NCBI RefSeq assembly: GCF_034353875.1
Contig: NZ_CP133784.1
Span: forward strand, 4,554,501 to 4,618,500
Length of the DNA stretch: 64,000 nt
Direction: 5' to 3'
Source: Pseudomonas sp. MH9.2
GTDB lineage: Bacteria > Pseudomonadota > Gammaproteobacteria > Pseudomonadales > Pseudomonadaceae
Shown here: positions 31,301-39,443 of the stretch, in pieces
Layout of the letters: every line of letters begins with the position of its first letter
Position numbering within the stretch: position 1 is the first letter of the stretch
The notes under the pieces: generated by a model
What the model saw: only the letters and a program-made list of their open reading frames with translations
Databases searched by the model: none
What the model was told of the DNA's origin: nothing
Made by a program: the position numbers and the translations under genes

Positions 31301-31978
31301 CGTCTAGTACTGACTCAACAGCTTGAGTTTCTCGGGCATGAAGTGGTGTCCACCCACAGCGCGGAGTCGGCCTTGGCGCTCTGGCGTGAGGGTGACTTCG
31401 ACGGGGTTATCACTGACTGCAATATGCCAGGCATGAGCGGTTATACCCTGACCGAAAACATTCGACGGATCGAAGCTCTGGAGCAACTGCGGCCTTGTCC
31501 GGTCATCGGTTGCACCGCCAATGCCATGAGTGATGAACGCCAGCGCTGTGAGCAGGCAGGCATGGACCGGCTTCTGATCAAGCCAGTGCCTCTGGAGCAA
31601 CTGGCACAATTGCTCGCCGATATTGCGCCCGCACAATCGTTTGATATCCAGTCCTTGCGGCAAATGACCCGGGCCAACGATGAGCAGATGCAGCTGTTGC
31701 TTTTGGAACTGTGGAAAAACCTGGAACAGGAATGGGGTGTTTTGCAGCCAGCGGTGAGCGCACAGGACTGGAGGGCCCTGAGCGCTTCACTGCACCGTTT
31801 GAAGGGCGCCGCGTGTCTGATCGACGCGGTGCCGCTGGCGAAGGCCTGTGCCAGCCTCGACGCTAGCGTGCGCGTGCAATCCAGCGTAACGCTGGTCGAG
31901 GAGTGGCAGAAGCTGGACGACGCTATCGGGCAGCTTCGCGTCGACATTCAGCAGCACTTGCCGGTACCGCCTGTTTAG
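28370..31978 (+). CDS. rocS1: BvgS-like hybrid sensor kinase, RocS1/SadS type
   Basis: An inner-membrane unorthodox histidine kinase of 1202 residues. Order: signal peptide ending near APAAQ, two periplasmic solute-binding (SBP_bac_3) domains (about 68-283 and 310-525), a membrane helix (about 541-560), a PAS domain (about 575-700), HisKA with His726 in SHEIRTPMG, an ATPase domain with NLLGNALKF and GGTGLGLSICRQ, a receiver with Asp1016 in ITDCNMPGMSG, and an Hpt domain with His1142 in HRLKGAAC. The neighbours (EAL response regulator, LuxR-type regulator) identify the Roc1/Sad system, which in P. aeruginosa controls cup fimbriae, biofilm maturation and type III secretion. GTG at 28370 has a GGGAAG site; ATG at 28394 is the alternative start. 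Ligand unknown. Confidence 0.85.
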   Translation: MKKVSRHGMSATNKSVLHTALLWMLLFLSQAAPAAQSLPFSLVAPFVSLPPMLLEPQDQQWLDQHRPLRVGISIADYEPIDITSDRNRYQGISADYLSLIGSTLSVPMQVVGFARREEAILALRNDTIDILTSANGFERGVKELAFSADYMPDRSVIVGRGSDVTLPSGLKGKKVVLLDGYADARVVHAVYPDSEIILAPNLYSALEALSQGEVDAFIGNEVIVRSYSALRPYLGLQIKSESALPPVGFSFATRKEDGTLLSMIDRALKRIDPSVRREVVVRWTTGLGSDIARQRIKLTTAEQGWVRKHPRVTVASGQHPPYLYQDKNGQWVGLNVDVLARISRMTGLQFVHKESSSTEETMHLLRTGQADMNTTLGENAERKKFLGFTYSYGGNAWVFVVRSKDPSPLTLNDLSGRVLALPAKHALEDFIRRSHPDIKLRSVKTYEQARQLVEDGQADATIQNEAGAYLFPPGVLKVGRSVEGQWSPDRFSVVETQPELLSILNKALEEFPVGELRAIRLKWLGAVIPQPTLWQRIPPWVYWTLAVALMLGLVSLVWSSRLKVQIRQRLRAEEQLSDQLAFKHALLDGIPNPIYVRDLNGRLISCNRSYEESFGISFEQMSGRRLIDVDLIPRPSAEQMHADYLKLLETRQPVFADRQMELFGRLIEAYQWTVPFYRADGQLQGLLGGWIDITERKQLEAQLDQARQEAELANVAKSAFLATMSHEIRTPMGAIIGLLELEREQALRQGTLPSEGLNVAYQSAQELIALIGDSLDLAKIESGSMQLTLVTTPLRPFFEGICKLFEAKASEKGLDLRLEFAEQAEGDYWLDPLRLRQVLHNLLGNALKFTREGAVLMRVSVTGADQHRPCLQISVKDSGVGISAQQQSLLFQPFSQASGDTAAEYGGTGLGLSICRQLVELMGGQIGLESEPGAGTLVTVELELARAQASSKGPEPLQQRAVSRSLQLLIVDDLSANRLVLTQQLEFLGHEVVSTHSAESALALWREGDFDGVITDCNMPGMSGYTLTENIRRIEALEQLRPCPVIGCTANAMSDERQRCEQAGMDRLLIKPVPLEQLAQLLADIAPAQSFDIQSLRQMTRANDEQMQLLLLELWKNLEQEWGVLQPAVSAQDWRALSASLHRLKGAACLIDAVPLAKACASLDASVRVQSSVTLVEEWQKLDDAIGQLRVDIQQHLPVPPV

Positions 31979-32058
31979 GACTTGTCCTATGGGGTACAGA
32001 TGCGGGGGCCTTTAAAGTACAGATCACTTTTGGCTAAAACCGCTCCGGCCCGCGAGGC

Positions 32059-33324
32059 ATGACTGTGAACTCTCTTAACGTTCTGATCCTTGAAGACAAT
32101 CCGTTTCAACTGATGGCGCTGCACCAGATGCTCAATGCCAATCAAGTCTTCAACGTCCTGGCGGCTGACGGCGTCGCAGCGGCGCAACAATCGTTGGCCA
32201 ATCGGGGCAGCGTCGATATCGCCATCTGCGACTTGCAGATGGACGGCCCGGACGGGCTCGAAATGATCCGGTATCTGGCCGAAACCCGGCAGGCCCGAGC
32301 GGTGATCATTCTCAGCAGCACCGACACCAGCGTGCGTGACGGCGCAGCATATCTGGCACGACAGCAGGGGCTCTGGGTGCTGGGTAGCCTGCCAAAGCCC
32401 GCGTCGGCAACGGCGCTATGCAAATTGCTGGAGGTTTACAGCGAGGGCATCGAGCACGATACCGCGCCCTTACCGTTGTTGCAGGTGTCGGAGTCATTGT
32501 CACTGGAAGCGCTGTATCCGATAGCCCCGGGTCAACACATCGGCGATACCCGAGTATCCGAACAGTGGATCGCCCACTACCAGCCCAAGGTCAGCCTGGA
32601 GGGGAAGTTGCTGGGCGTTGAGGCGCTGGTCCGTTGGCAGCACCCGCAGTACGGCCTGTTGGTGCCCGGCCAGTTCATGGCCGCACTTGAACATGCGGGC
32701 CTGATTGCGCCGCTGACCTGGCGCATGCTGGAGCTGGCGTTGAAATTGTCCTCCGAGGTATTACAGGCGCGTGGGGAAGCCTTGCCCGTGGCCGTGAATA
32801 TCGCGCCGGTGATGCTCGAACACGTCGATTTTGCCCAGGAAATCCTGGCGCTGCTGGCGCGTTTCGGCCTGCCACCAGAGGTGCTGACTCTGGAAGTCGT
32901 CGAGAGCTCGGTACTGAATACGCCGTCCTGGCAACTGGAAAGCTTGATGCGTTTGCGCCTGCAAGGGTGCAAATTATCCATCGACGACTTTGGTACGGGC
33001 GCTTCAAATATTGAGCGTTTGCTGCAATTGCCCTTCTCTGAACTGAAGATCCCTTCCGAATTCGTACGGGGCATGGCCGAAGACGCACGCAAGTCGGCGG
33101 TGGTCGCCGGTGCTTTGACTATGGCGAGACAGATGGCGATGAACGTGGTGGTCGAAGGTGTTGAAACCGCCGATGACTATCGAGCCCTGCAGGCGTTGGG
33201 CAAGCCCGCAGTGCAGGGTTATTTCATTGCACGTCCCATGAGCGAGGCCGCTCTACTGAGCTGGATGGCGGAGCGTACGGGTCCGACTTCAGGTCAGCCC
33301 ATGCTCTTGCAGATAAATGAATAA
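32059..33324 (+). CDS. rocR: EAL-domain response regulator, RocR/SadR type c-di-GMP phosphodiesterase
   Basis: A 421-residue cytoplasmic protein. The N-terminal receiver (about 6-125) has the acidic pair in LEDNPF, phosphoacceptor Asp58 in CDLQMDG and Lys113 in PKP. The EAL domain (about 165-405) keeps catalytic residues: E188 in GVEALVRW, Asn247, Glu279/282 in LEVVESS, Asp309-Asp310 in DDFGTGASN, Lys330 and Glu366 in VVEGVET. An active phosphodiesterase is therefore expected. In P. aeruginosa, RocR lowers c-di-GMP and opposes RocA1 output. It starts 80 bases after rocS1 and its last 36 bases overlap the 3' end of convergent rocA1. Confidence 0.88.
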   Translation: MTVNSLNVLILEDNPFQLMALHQMLNANQVFNVLAADGVAAAQQSLANRGSVDIAICDLQMDGPDGLEMIRYLAETRQARAVIILSSTDTSVRDGAAYLARQQGLWVLGSLPKPASATALCKLLEVYSEGIEHDTAPLPLLQVSESLSLEALYPIAPGQHIGDTRVSEQWIAHYQPKVSLEGKLLGVEALVRWQHPQYGLLVPGQFMAALEHAGLIAPLTWRMLELALKLSSEVLQARGEALPVAVNIAPVMLEHVDFAQEILALLARFGLPPEVLTLEVVESSVLNTPSWQLESLMRLRLQGCKLSIDDFGTGASNIERLLQLPFSELKIPSEFVRGMAEDARKSAVVAGALTMARQMAMNVVVEGVETADDYRALQALGKPAVQGYFIARPMSEAALLSWMAERTGPTSGQPMLLQINE

Positions 33325-33951
33325 CGACGCGTCGTTGGCCAGGCCCAGCTTGCGCATGGCGCTGACTTTTTGAGTGCTGACCGTTTTTTTGCTTCGGTTA
33401 ATTTGCGCAGCGATTTCCCCAACCGAGCGCCCGGCCGCCAGTAAACGCAGGACTTCCTGTTCCTTGGGTGAGAGCTGCCCGTGGGATACCAGGGCGTCAG
33501 AACCGTAATCACCGGCTTCGAGCAGAGCCTGTTTTACCGAGTCCGCAATGTAGTGTTTGTTCTGCCGGATACTCAGGATTGCGGCAGGCAACTCGCCCGC
33601 CAGGCTGGCTTTGCTCAACAGCGCATTGACCCCCAATGCAAGGATCGAGCTAAACAGTCCTGCATTATTGAGCATGGTGACCACCACAATGGGCAACTGT
33701 GGATGATCACGTCGAATCCGTTCCAGTAACCGCAGCCCATCGTTCTGTTGATCGACAGGCATCATGAAATCGGTCACCAGCACATCACACGCGTGGCTTT
33801 TCAGCGCTTCATTGAGTTCTACCGGGCTGCCAGCCTCGGCCACTACCTGAGCGTCGCCGCCCTGTTCGAGCACAACCCGCAGCCCTATCAGGAAAATAGG
33901 GTGATCGTCCGCCAGGATGATGCGCAGTGTTCGATCAGAGGGCTTACTCAC
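33289..33951 (-). CDS. rocA1: LuxR/FixJ-type response regulator, RocA1/SadA type
   Basis: A 220-residue regulator with a receiver domain (acidic pair ADDHP at residues 14-18, phosphoacceptor Asp61 in VTDFMMPV, Lys in LLSKAS). The C-terminal LuxR helix-turn-helix has LSPKEQEVLRLLAAGRSVGEIAAQ and KKTVSTQKVSAMRKLG. It is the likely DNA-binding partner of the RocS1 kinase; in P. aeruginosa RocA1 activates cupB/cupC fimbrial genes. No fimbrial genes are in this window. It is transcribed toward rocR, and the two coding regions share 36 bases at their ends. Confidence 0.85.
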   Translation of the reverse strand: MSKPSDRTLRIILADDHPIFLIGLRVVLEQGGDAQVVAEAGSPVELNEALKSHACDVLVTDFMMPVDQQNDGLRLLERIRRDHPQLPIVVVTMLNNAGLFSSILALGVNALLSKASLAGELPAAILSIRQNKHYIADSVKQALLEAGDYGSDALVSHGQLSPKEQEVLRLLAAGRSVGEIAAQINRSKKTVSTQKVSAMRKLGLANDASLFIYLQEHGLT

Positions 33952-34216
33952 GGTCAGGCTCCGTTTGCATGGGCAAGATGGGATTGACCTGCCTTGAAGG
34001 TTATCGGCAGCTCTTTGTGCGTATTGATAGGGTATTGCAGGTTGACCTCTCCGTCGCGAGGGGGGTAGCCGTTTGTTTTTTATCTGTCATGTTCAGCAGG
34101 CATGCTCAAGGTTCCTGATTGCAGGCAATCCCCAGCTCACGGCGCACGAACTTTTTCCTCAAGCCGGGGGTCATTGATAAGCACCTTTGCATTCAAACTG
34201 TTGAGTGGTGATCTAG

Positions 34217-34510
34217 ATGGAAAATATCAGCTTACTGCTAAGTGAAGCCCTGACGCCGTACCAGGCAACGCTGGGCCCTGCAGGTGCTCGGGGTGAGCGT
34301 CTGGTGACCCTGAAAAATCCGGCGGGTGCGATTGTGATCGAGCGCACGCTGTGTGTAGCGCAGTTTTGCGACAAGCGCCAACTGACAGATGTGGTCGACG
34401 GTTTTCACCGGGACCTGTTGGTGGCCGAGGGGCGCATCGAGCCCTGCGTGATTGCGGCCATGCGCCACGTTCAAACGCAGGCATTTAGACCGGTTCTGGA
34501 TTTTATTTGA
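34217..34510 (+). CDS. DUF3509 family small protein
   Basis: A 97-residue soluble protein starting MENISLLLSEALTPYQATLGP and containing LKNPAGAIVIERTL and DVVDGFHRDLLVAEG, which match the Pseudomonas-restricted DUF3509 family as I know it. Several paralogues usually occur per genome; function is unknown. It is divergent from rocA1 across a 265-base gap in which I see no clear promoter pair, and it is followed by a terminator. Confidence 0.75.
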   Translation: MENISLLLSEALTPYQATLGPAGARGERLVTLKNPAGAIVIERTLCVAQFCDKRQLTDVVDGFHRDLLVAEGRIEPCVIAAMRHVQTQAFRPVLDFI

Positions 34511-34621
34511 CTGATCGGGGAACCTTAGTCGTATTCAGGCCTCATATTAAGTACGGCAGGTTCAGGCATTGTGCTCCGGTGATTGTTGCCTGTCGTACTG
34601 GTCCCGAGGGACCACGGTTTG

Positions 34622-34659
34622 ACCCCGAGTTAGTTACCCCGCTGCTCGGGGTTTCTTTT
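34622..34659 (+). terminator. Terminator after the DUF3509 gene
   Basis: ACCCCGAG (34622-34629) pairs with CTCGGGGT (34645-34652) across a 15-base loop and is followed by TTCTTTT. It also faces the convergent binding-protein gene. Confidence 0.65.
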
Positions 34660-34695
34660 GTCTATAGTTTGGCACGCGTCAGTATTTCCGTGGGC

Positions 34696-35580
34696 TCAGG
34701 GCTTATCGAAAAACGCCTTGGCATCCTTCAGATATTCCACGCGGGACGACGGGTCGAGCCACTCGGCGTAGAGATCGACAAGTGTGCTCTCGCGCAACAC
34801 GCGCATTTCGCGGTTGATGATCTCCATGGCCTCCCGGCCTCGCTCGGTATTCGAACAACCGACATGGGCGAACTGATATTTGGCGGTGCCTTTGACCGGG
34901 TAAAACGCCAGTTCTTCAGGGTCGATGCTTTGGTGCTGTGCCTGGTAACGGGCTTCTGGCCAGTAACTGATAAAGGCTTGCAAGCGGCCCAGGCGCTCCA
35001 TCTGTAACAGGCTGCCGACCGCATCGTTGCCGTAATGCTCGCTGACGTCAGCGCCTGACGCGCTATGAACAATTTGATCGATCACCGGGCCGTAACTGCG
35101 TTCGGCCACTACCCCGAGCTTTATCGTCTGGCTCGCCAGTAACGCCACCAGGTCGATCTGGCCGTTTTCGATGAAGGGGCTGAAGCGACTCGCGTCTTCA
35201 CGACGAATGACGATGCCGTTGCTGGCCACTGCATACGTAGGGATCGAGAAAATGATGGTTTTCGCTCGCTCTGGAGTCCAGAGCAGCGTCGGGTCGCAAG
35301 TGAGGGAAGGCTCATGAAGCATTTGCATGCCTCGGGCGCGATTGACCCGCAACAGCTGGTGTTCGAACTCGGGCATGCGGGCGATCAATAGGGGCATCAG
35401 CCGATCAATCGAACCTTGGCCCTGCTGCGGGCCTGAGGCAATCGTCAAGGGCGGTAGATCGCGCAGTAACCAGATCAATGTGTCTTTTGCCATGCTGGTG
35501 CGCGGCACGCCAATGAGCGATACCAAGACTAGCATGAGCTTTAAACAGGGCTTGGCGGCCCGCAAGGAGCGATAGAACAT
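34696..35580 (-). CDS. Orphan periplasmic solute-binding protein (TIGR02285-like)
   Basis: A 294-residue exported protein with a signal peptide ending near SMAKDT. The body has the bacterial type 3 solute-binding fold (WLLRDLPPLTIASGPQQGQGSIDRLMPLL; WTPERAKTIIFS; LQAFISYWPEA). This pattern fits the TIGR02285 group, whose ligand and role are not known. There is no permease or ATPase beside it, so it is not part of an evident importer; it may be a free sensor-type protein. It follows the CoA-transferase gene by 42 bases on the same strand. Confidence 0.75.
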   Translation of the reverse strand: MFYRSLRAAKPCLKLMLVLVSLIGVPRTSMAKDTLIWLLRDLPPLTIASGPQQGQGSIDRLMPLLIARMPEFEHQLLRVNRARGMQMLHEPSLTCDPTLLWTPERAKTIIFSIPTYAVASNGIVIRREDASRFSPFIENGQIDLVALLASQTIKLGVVAERSYGPVIDQIVHSASGADVSEHYGNDAVGSLLQMERLGRLQAFISYWPEARYQAQHQSIDPEELAFYPVKGTAKYQFAHVGCSNTERGREAMEIINREMRVLRESTLVDLYAEWLDPSSRVEYLKDAKAFFDKP

Positions 35581-35622
35581 TCGCTGATGAATCCTCGGGA
35601 AGTGCCTGAATTATAGCGTCAT

Positions 35623-36822
35623 TTAGATGACGCCTTGTTCGCGCAAACGAACAATCTGTTCAGCGTCATAACCCAGAGCTTTCAGTAGCTCGGCATTATG
35701 GGCCCCCAGCTCGGGTCCGACCCAGTCTGCAGACCCCGGTGTTTCCGAGAGTTTGGGGACGATGCCGGGCATTTTGAACAATTTTCCATCGGGTAATTTG
35801 GCCTGGAGAAACATTTCCCGGGCGAGAAATTGCGGGTCACTGAACATGTCTTTAGCTGAGTAAATACGACTGGCAGGCACCTGAGCTTCGGTCAGTGCAC
35901 TCAACAGTGTTTCCAGCGGCAGCGAACCGACCCAGCGATCAATCACGCCGTACAGTTCATCACGGCGGCTGTCCCGCCCGTCATTGCTGGCCAGCGCGGG
36001 ATCATTGGCCAGGTCCTCACGCCCGATGACCTGCATGAACCGTTTGAAGATCGCATCGCCATTGGCGCCAATCTGTATGTGCTTGCCGTCGGCGCTGGTG
36101 TGAATCGAAGAGGGCGTAATGCCGGGTATGATGTTGCCGGTGCGCTCACGGATGAACCCGAACACATCGAACTCCGGGACCATGCTTTCCATCATCGCGA
36201 AAATTGCTTCGTACAGCGCCACATCTACCACTTGGCCCTGGCCGCCGTTGACTTCGCGGTGACGCAACGCCATCAGCGCTCCGATCACACCCCACAGCGC
36301 GGCAATCGAGTCACCGATTGAAATCCCGGTGCGTACCGGTGGCCGATCCTCGAAACCGGTGATATAGCGCAACCCGCCCATGGATTCCCCGACTGCGCCG
36401 AACCCTGGCTGATCTTTCATCGGTCCGGTCTGGCCGAAACCGGACAGGCGCACCATCACCAGTTTCGGGTTCAGTGCGTGCAAGGTTTCCCACCCCAGGC
36501 CCAGCTTTTCCAGGACGCCGGGTCGAAAGTTTTCGATGAGGATGTCGGCCTCGCCCAGCAACTGCTTGAGGATGGCCAAACCCTCGGGATGCTTGAGGTT
36601 GAGCGTCAGCGACTTTTTATTGCGCGACTGAACAAACCACCACAGCGAAGTCCCCTCGTACAGCTTGCGCCACTTGCGCAGGGGATCGCCGCCGTCCGGC
36701 GATTCGATTTTGATCACCTCGGCACCGAACTCGGCGCAGATGCGCGAGGCGAAAGGGCCAGCAATCAACGTTCCCAGTTCAATGACTTTTAGACCGGCAA
36801 GGGGTTTGGCGGTGAGTGGCAT
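35623..36822 (-). CDS. Class III (CaiB/BaiF) CoA-transferase
   Basis: A 399-residue enzyme that moves CoA between an acyl-CoA and a free acid. Family motifs: LAGLKVIELGTLIAGPFASR at the N-terminus, ENFRPGVLEKLGLG, LSGFGQTGP and the catalytic Asp171 in GISIGDSIAALWGVIGAL. The substrate pair is unknown; close relatives act on succinyl-CoA, glutarate, formyl or carnitine CoA. No dehydrogenase, hydratase or racemase partner lies nearby. Confidence 0.88.
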   Translation of the reverse strand: MPLTAKPLAGLKVIELGTLIAGPFASRICAEFGAEVIKIESPDGGDPLRKWRKLYEGTSLWWFVQSRNKKSLTLNLKHPEGLAILKQLLGEADILIENFRPGVLEKLGLGWETLHALNPKLVMVRLSGFGQTGPMKDQPGFGAVGESMGGLRYITGFEDRPPVRTGISIGDSIAALWGVIGALMALRHREVNGGQGQVVDVALYEAIFAMMESMVPEFDVFGFIRERTGNIIPGITPSSIHTSADGKHIQIGANGDAIFKRFMQVIGREDLANDPALASNDGRDSRRDELYGVIDRWVGSLPLETLLSALTEAQVPASRIYSAKDMFSDPQFLAREMFLQAKLPDGKLFKMPGIVPKLSETPGSADWVGPELGAHNAELLKALGYDAEQIVRLREQGVI

Positions 36823-37012
36823 GGGGCATCCTGTGGGCAGCGAATGGCCTTAGCCTATTCGATTCTGGCGACAGATTCTGCCCCGGCGGCACCTTGGTCT
36901 GGCATCAGGCGCTTATTTGTCCCGACCGCCGGGCAGATCAGGCCGGTTCGGTCGTTCAATGGGTCAGCATCGGTTAGACTTGGCGCCTTTCTCCGCATCT
37001 AGAAGCCCGTTC

Positions 37013-37555
37013 ATGGCCCAGCCGTCCACGACCTACAAATTCGAACTCAATCTCACCGACCTCGACCGTAGCGTCTATGAAAGTGTCAAACAGACGATCG
37101 CCCGCCACCCCTCTGAAACTGAAGAGCGCATGACCGTGCGTTTGCTGGCTTATGCCTTCTGGTATAGCGAGCACCTGGCGTTTGGCCGTGGCTTGTCGGA
37201 CGTGGACGAGCCCGCGCTCTGGGAAAAGAGCCTGGATGGTCGCGTGTTGCACTGGATCGAAGTGGGCCAGCCCGACGCTGATCGCATCACATGGTGCTCG
37301 CGTCGTACCGAGCGCACCAGTCTGTTGGCCTACGGCAGCTTGCGTGTCTGGGAAACCAAGGTCATCCCGGTCGCGAAAAACCTGAAAAACGTTAACATCG
37401 CCGCCGTGCCGCAAGACATTCTGGAAGTCCTGGCCAAGGACATGCCACGCGTTATCAAGTGGGACGTGATGATCAGCGAAGGAACGATTTTCGTAACCGA
37501 CGACCGTGGTCAGCACGAAGTTCAGCTGCAATGGCTCACCGGCGAGCGCGGCTGA
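37013..37555 (+). CDS. yaeQ: YaeQ family protein
   Basis: A 180-residue protein matching E. coli YaeQ in length and sequence: STTYKFELNLTDLDRSVYE, RMTVRLLAYAFWYSEHLAFGRGL, and the final VQLQWLTGER. The fold resembles PD-(D/E)XK nucleases, and its role is not established. The start at 37013 gives the family N-terminus. It is 60 bases upstream of recJ on the same strand. Confidence 0.92.
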   Translation: MAQPSTTYKFELNLTDLDRSVYESVKQTIARHPSETEERMTVRLLAYAFWYSEHLAFGRGLSDVDEPALWEKSLDGRVLHWIEVGQPDADRITWCSRRTERTSLLAYGSLRVWETKVIPVAKNLKNVNIAAVPQDILEVLAKDMPRVIKWDVMISEGTIFVTDDRGQHEVQLQWLTGERG

Positions 37556-37615
37556 TACGCCTCGCCACTGATTGCTCTGCCAGCTCGCCAATCAAAGAAA
37601 TCCAGCGGAAACCGA

Positions 37616-39331
37616 ATGCGCATCGAACCTCGCCTGTTGCCTGACACTTTGCCGTTTCTCGGCGACCTGCCGCCTTTGCTGACGCGTCTGTATGCCGCGC
37701 GCGGCGTGCTGTCCGAGGTCGAGCTGGACAAAAGTCTGACCCGCCTGATTCCTTATCAGCAGCTCAAAGGGATCGATGCGGCGGTGGACCTGTTGGTCAC
37801 GGCGTTGAACGAGCGTCAGCGCATCCTGATCGTCGGCGACTTCGATGCGGACGGTGCGACCGCCAGCACTGTGGGCGTGCTGGGGTTGCGACTGCTCGGT
37901 GCCGCGCATGTCGATTATCTGGTGCCGAACCGTTTCGAATATGGTTATGGCCTGACCCCGGAAATTGTCGCCGTCGCCTTGCAGCGAGAGCCGCAATTGC
38001 TGATCACTGTGGATAACGGTATTTCCAGCGTCGACGGTGTGGCGGCGGCCAAGGCTGCGGGCTTGCAGGTACTGGTCACTGACCACCACTTGCCCGGCCA
38101 TGAACTGCCGGCAGCCGATGCCATCGTCAACCCGAATCAGCCCGGTTGCGAATTCCCCAGCAAGGCCCTGGCCGGCGTCGGGGTGATTTTCTACGTGTTG
38201 ATGGCATTGCGCGCACGGTTGCGTGATACCGGTTGGTTCGAGGCCAACCAGCGGGTGCAACCGAACCTCGGTGAGCTGCTCGATCTGGTTGCACTGGGCA
38301 GCGTCGCCGATGTGGTGCCGCTGGACGCCAACAATCGCATCCTGGTCCATCAAGGCCTGCTGCGCATCCGTGCAGGTCGGGCGCGACCGGGGCTCAAGGC
38401 GATTCTCGATGTCGCGCGCCGTGAACCTGCGCGCATTACCTCGACCGACCTCGGGTTTATCATTGGGCCACGTTTGAATGCTGCCGGTCGTCTGGATGAC
38501 ATGAGCCTTGGCATCGAATGCCTGCTGTGTGAAGACGAAACCCTGGCCCGTGAAATGGCGGTGCAACTCGACGAGTTGAACCAGGACCGCAAATCCATCG
38601 AGCAGGGCATGCAGCGTGAAGCACTGGCCCAGCTCAAGGACTTGCCACTGGAATCGATGCCGTTCGGCTTGTGCCTGTTCGAGGCGGATTGGCACCAAGG
38701 GGTGATCGGGATTCTCGCTTCACGCCTGAAAGAGCGTTATCACCGTCCGACCATCGCCTTCGCCAGCGCCGGGGAGGGCGTACTCAAAGGTTCGGCGCGT
38801 TCAGTGCCGGGGTTTCATATCCGCGATGCGCTGGATGCCGTGGCGGCCAAACATCCGGAACTGATCAGCAAGTTTGGTGGGCATGCGATGGCCGCTGGCC
38901 TGTCGTTGCCTGAAGCGAACTTCCCGGCGTTTGCCGAAGCCTTTGACGCGGAAGTGCGTCGCCAACTGTGTGAAGACGACCTGACCGGGCGCCTGCTGTC
39001 GGATGGCACGCTGGCCGTGGAAGAGTTTCATCTGGAACTGGCCCGGGCGCTGCGCAACGCGGGTCCCTGGGGGCAACATTTCCCTGAACCGTTGTTCCAT
39101 GGCGTGTTTCAGTTGGTAGAACAACGCATCGTTGGCGAGCGTCATCTGAAGATGGTACTGAAAAGCGAATGCGGCTCGCTGAAACTCGATGGCATCGCCT
39201 TCAGCGTCGACCGCGAGATCTGGCCGAACCCGACCATTCGCTGGGTCGAACTGGCGTACAAACTGGACCTCAACGAATTTCGTGGCAACGAAACCGTACA
39301 GTTGATGGTGGCGCATATCGCTGCGCGTTGA
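37616..39331 (+). CDS. recJ: Single-stranded-DNA-specific exonuclease RecJ
   Basis: RecJ degrades single-stranded DNA 5' to 3' in recombinational and mismatch repair. The 571 residues show the DHH phosphoesterase motifs: VGDFDADGATAS, the DHH signature in LVTDHHLPGHE, LGSVADVVPL, the DHHA1 region with FGGHAMAAGLSLPE and a C-terminal OB-like domain. Typical length. Confidence 0.97.
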   Translation: MRIEPRLLPDTLPFLGDLPPLLTRLYAARGVLSEVELDKSLTRLIPYQQLKGIDAAVDLLVTALNERQRILIVGDFDADGATASTVGVLGLRLLGAAHVDYLVPNRFEYGYGLTPEIVAVALQREPQLLITVDNGISSVDGVAAAKAAGLQVLVTDHHLPGHELPAADAIVNPNQPGCEFPSKALAGVGVIFYVLMALRARLRDTGWFEANQRVQPNLGELLDLVALGSVADVVPLDANNRILVHQGLLRIRAGRARPGLKAILDVARREPARITSTDLGFIIGPRLNAAGRLDDMSLGIECLLCEDETLAREMAVQLDELNQDRKSIEQGMQREALAQLKDLPLESMPFGLCLFEADWHQGVIGILASRLKERYHRPTIAFASAGEGVLKGSARSVPGFHIRDALDAVAAKHPELISKFGGHAMAAGLSLPEANFPAFAEAFDAEVRRQLCEDDLTGRLLSDGTLAVEEFHLELARALRNAGPWGQHFPEPLFHGVFQLVEQRIVGERHLKMVLKSECGSLKLDGIAFSVDREIWPNPTIRWVELAYKLDLNEFRGNETVQLMVAHIAAR

Positions 39332-39443
39332 TTTGCTGCAGGAACCCTGATCTCTCTTGAGTTGTCGACTAGGCTCTAGGCATTGTTGTACAGAAACATG
39401 CCACACAGAATCTGGAACCCGATTGTCAATTTGAGAGGTCCCC

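Noticed and set aside
33952..34216. Small RNA or divergent promoter pair in the rocA1/DUF3509 gap
   Set aside because: TTGACC-like hexamers occur but without -10 boxes at a usable distance, and no stable stem plus T-tract was seen.
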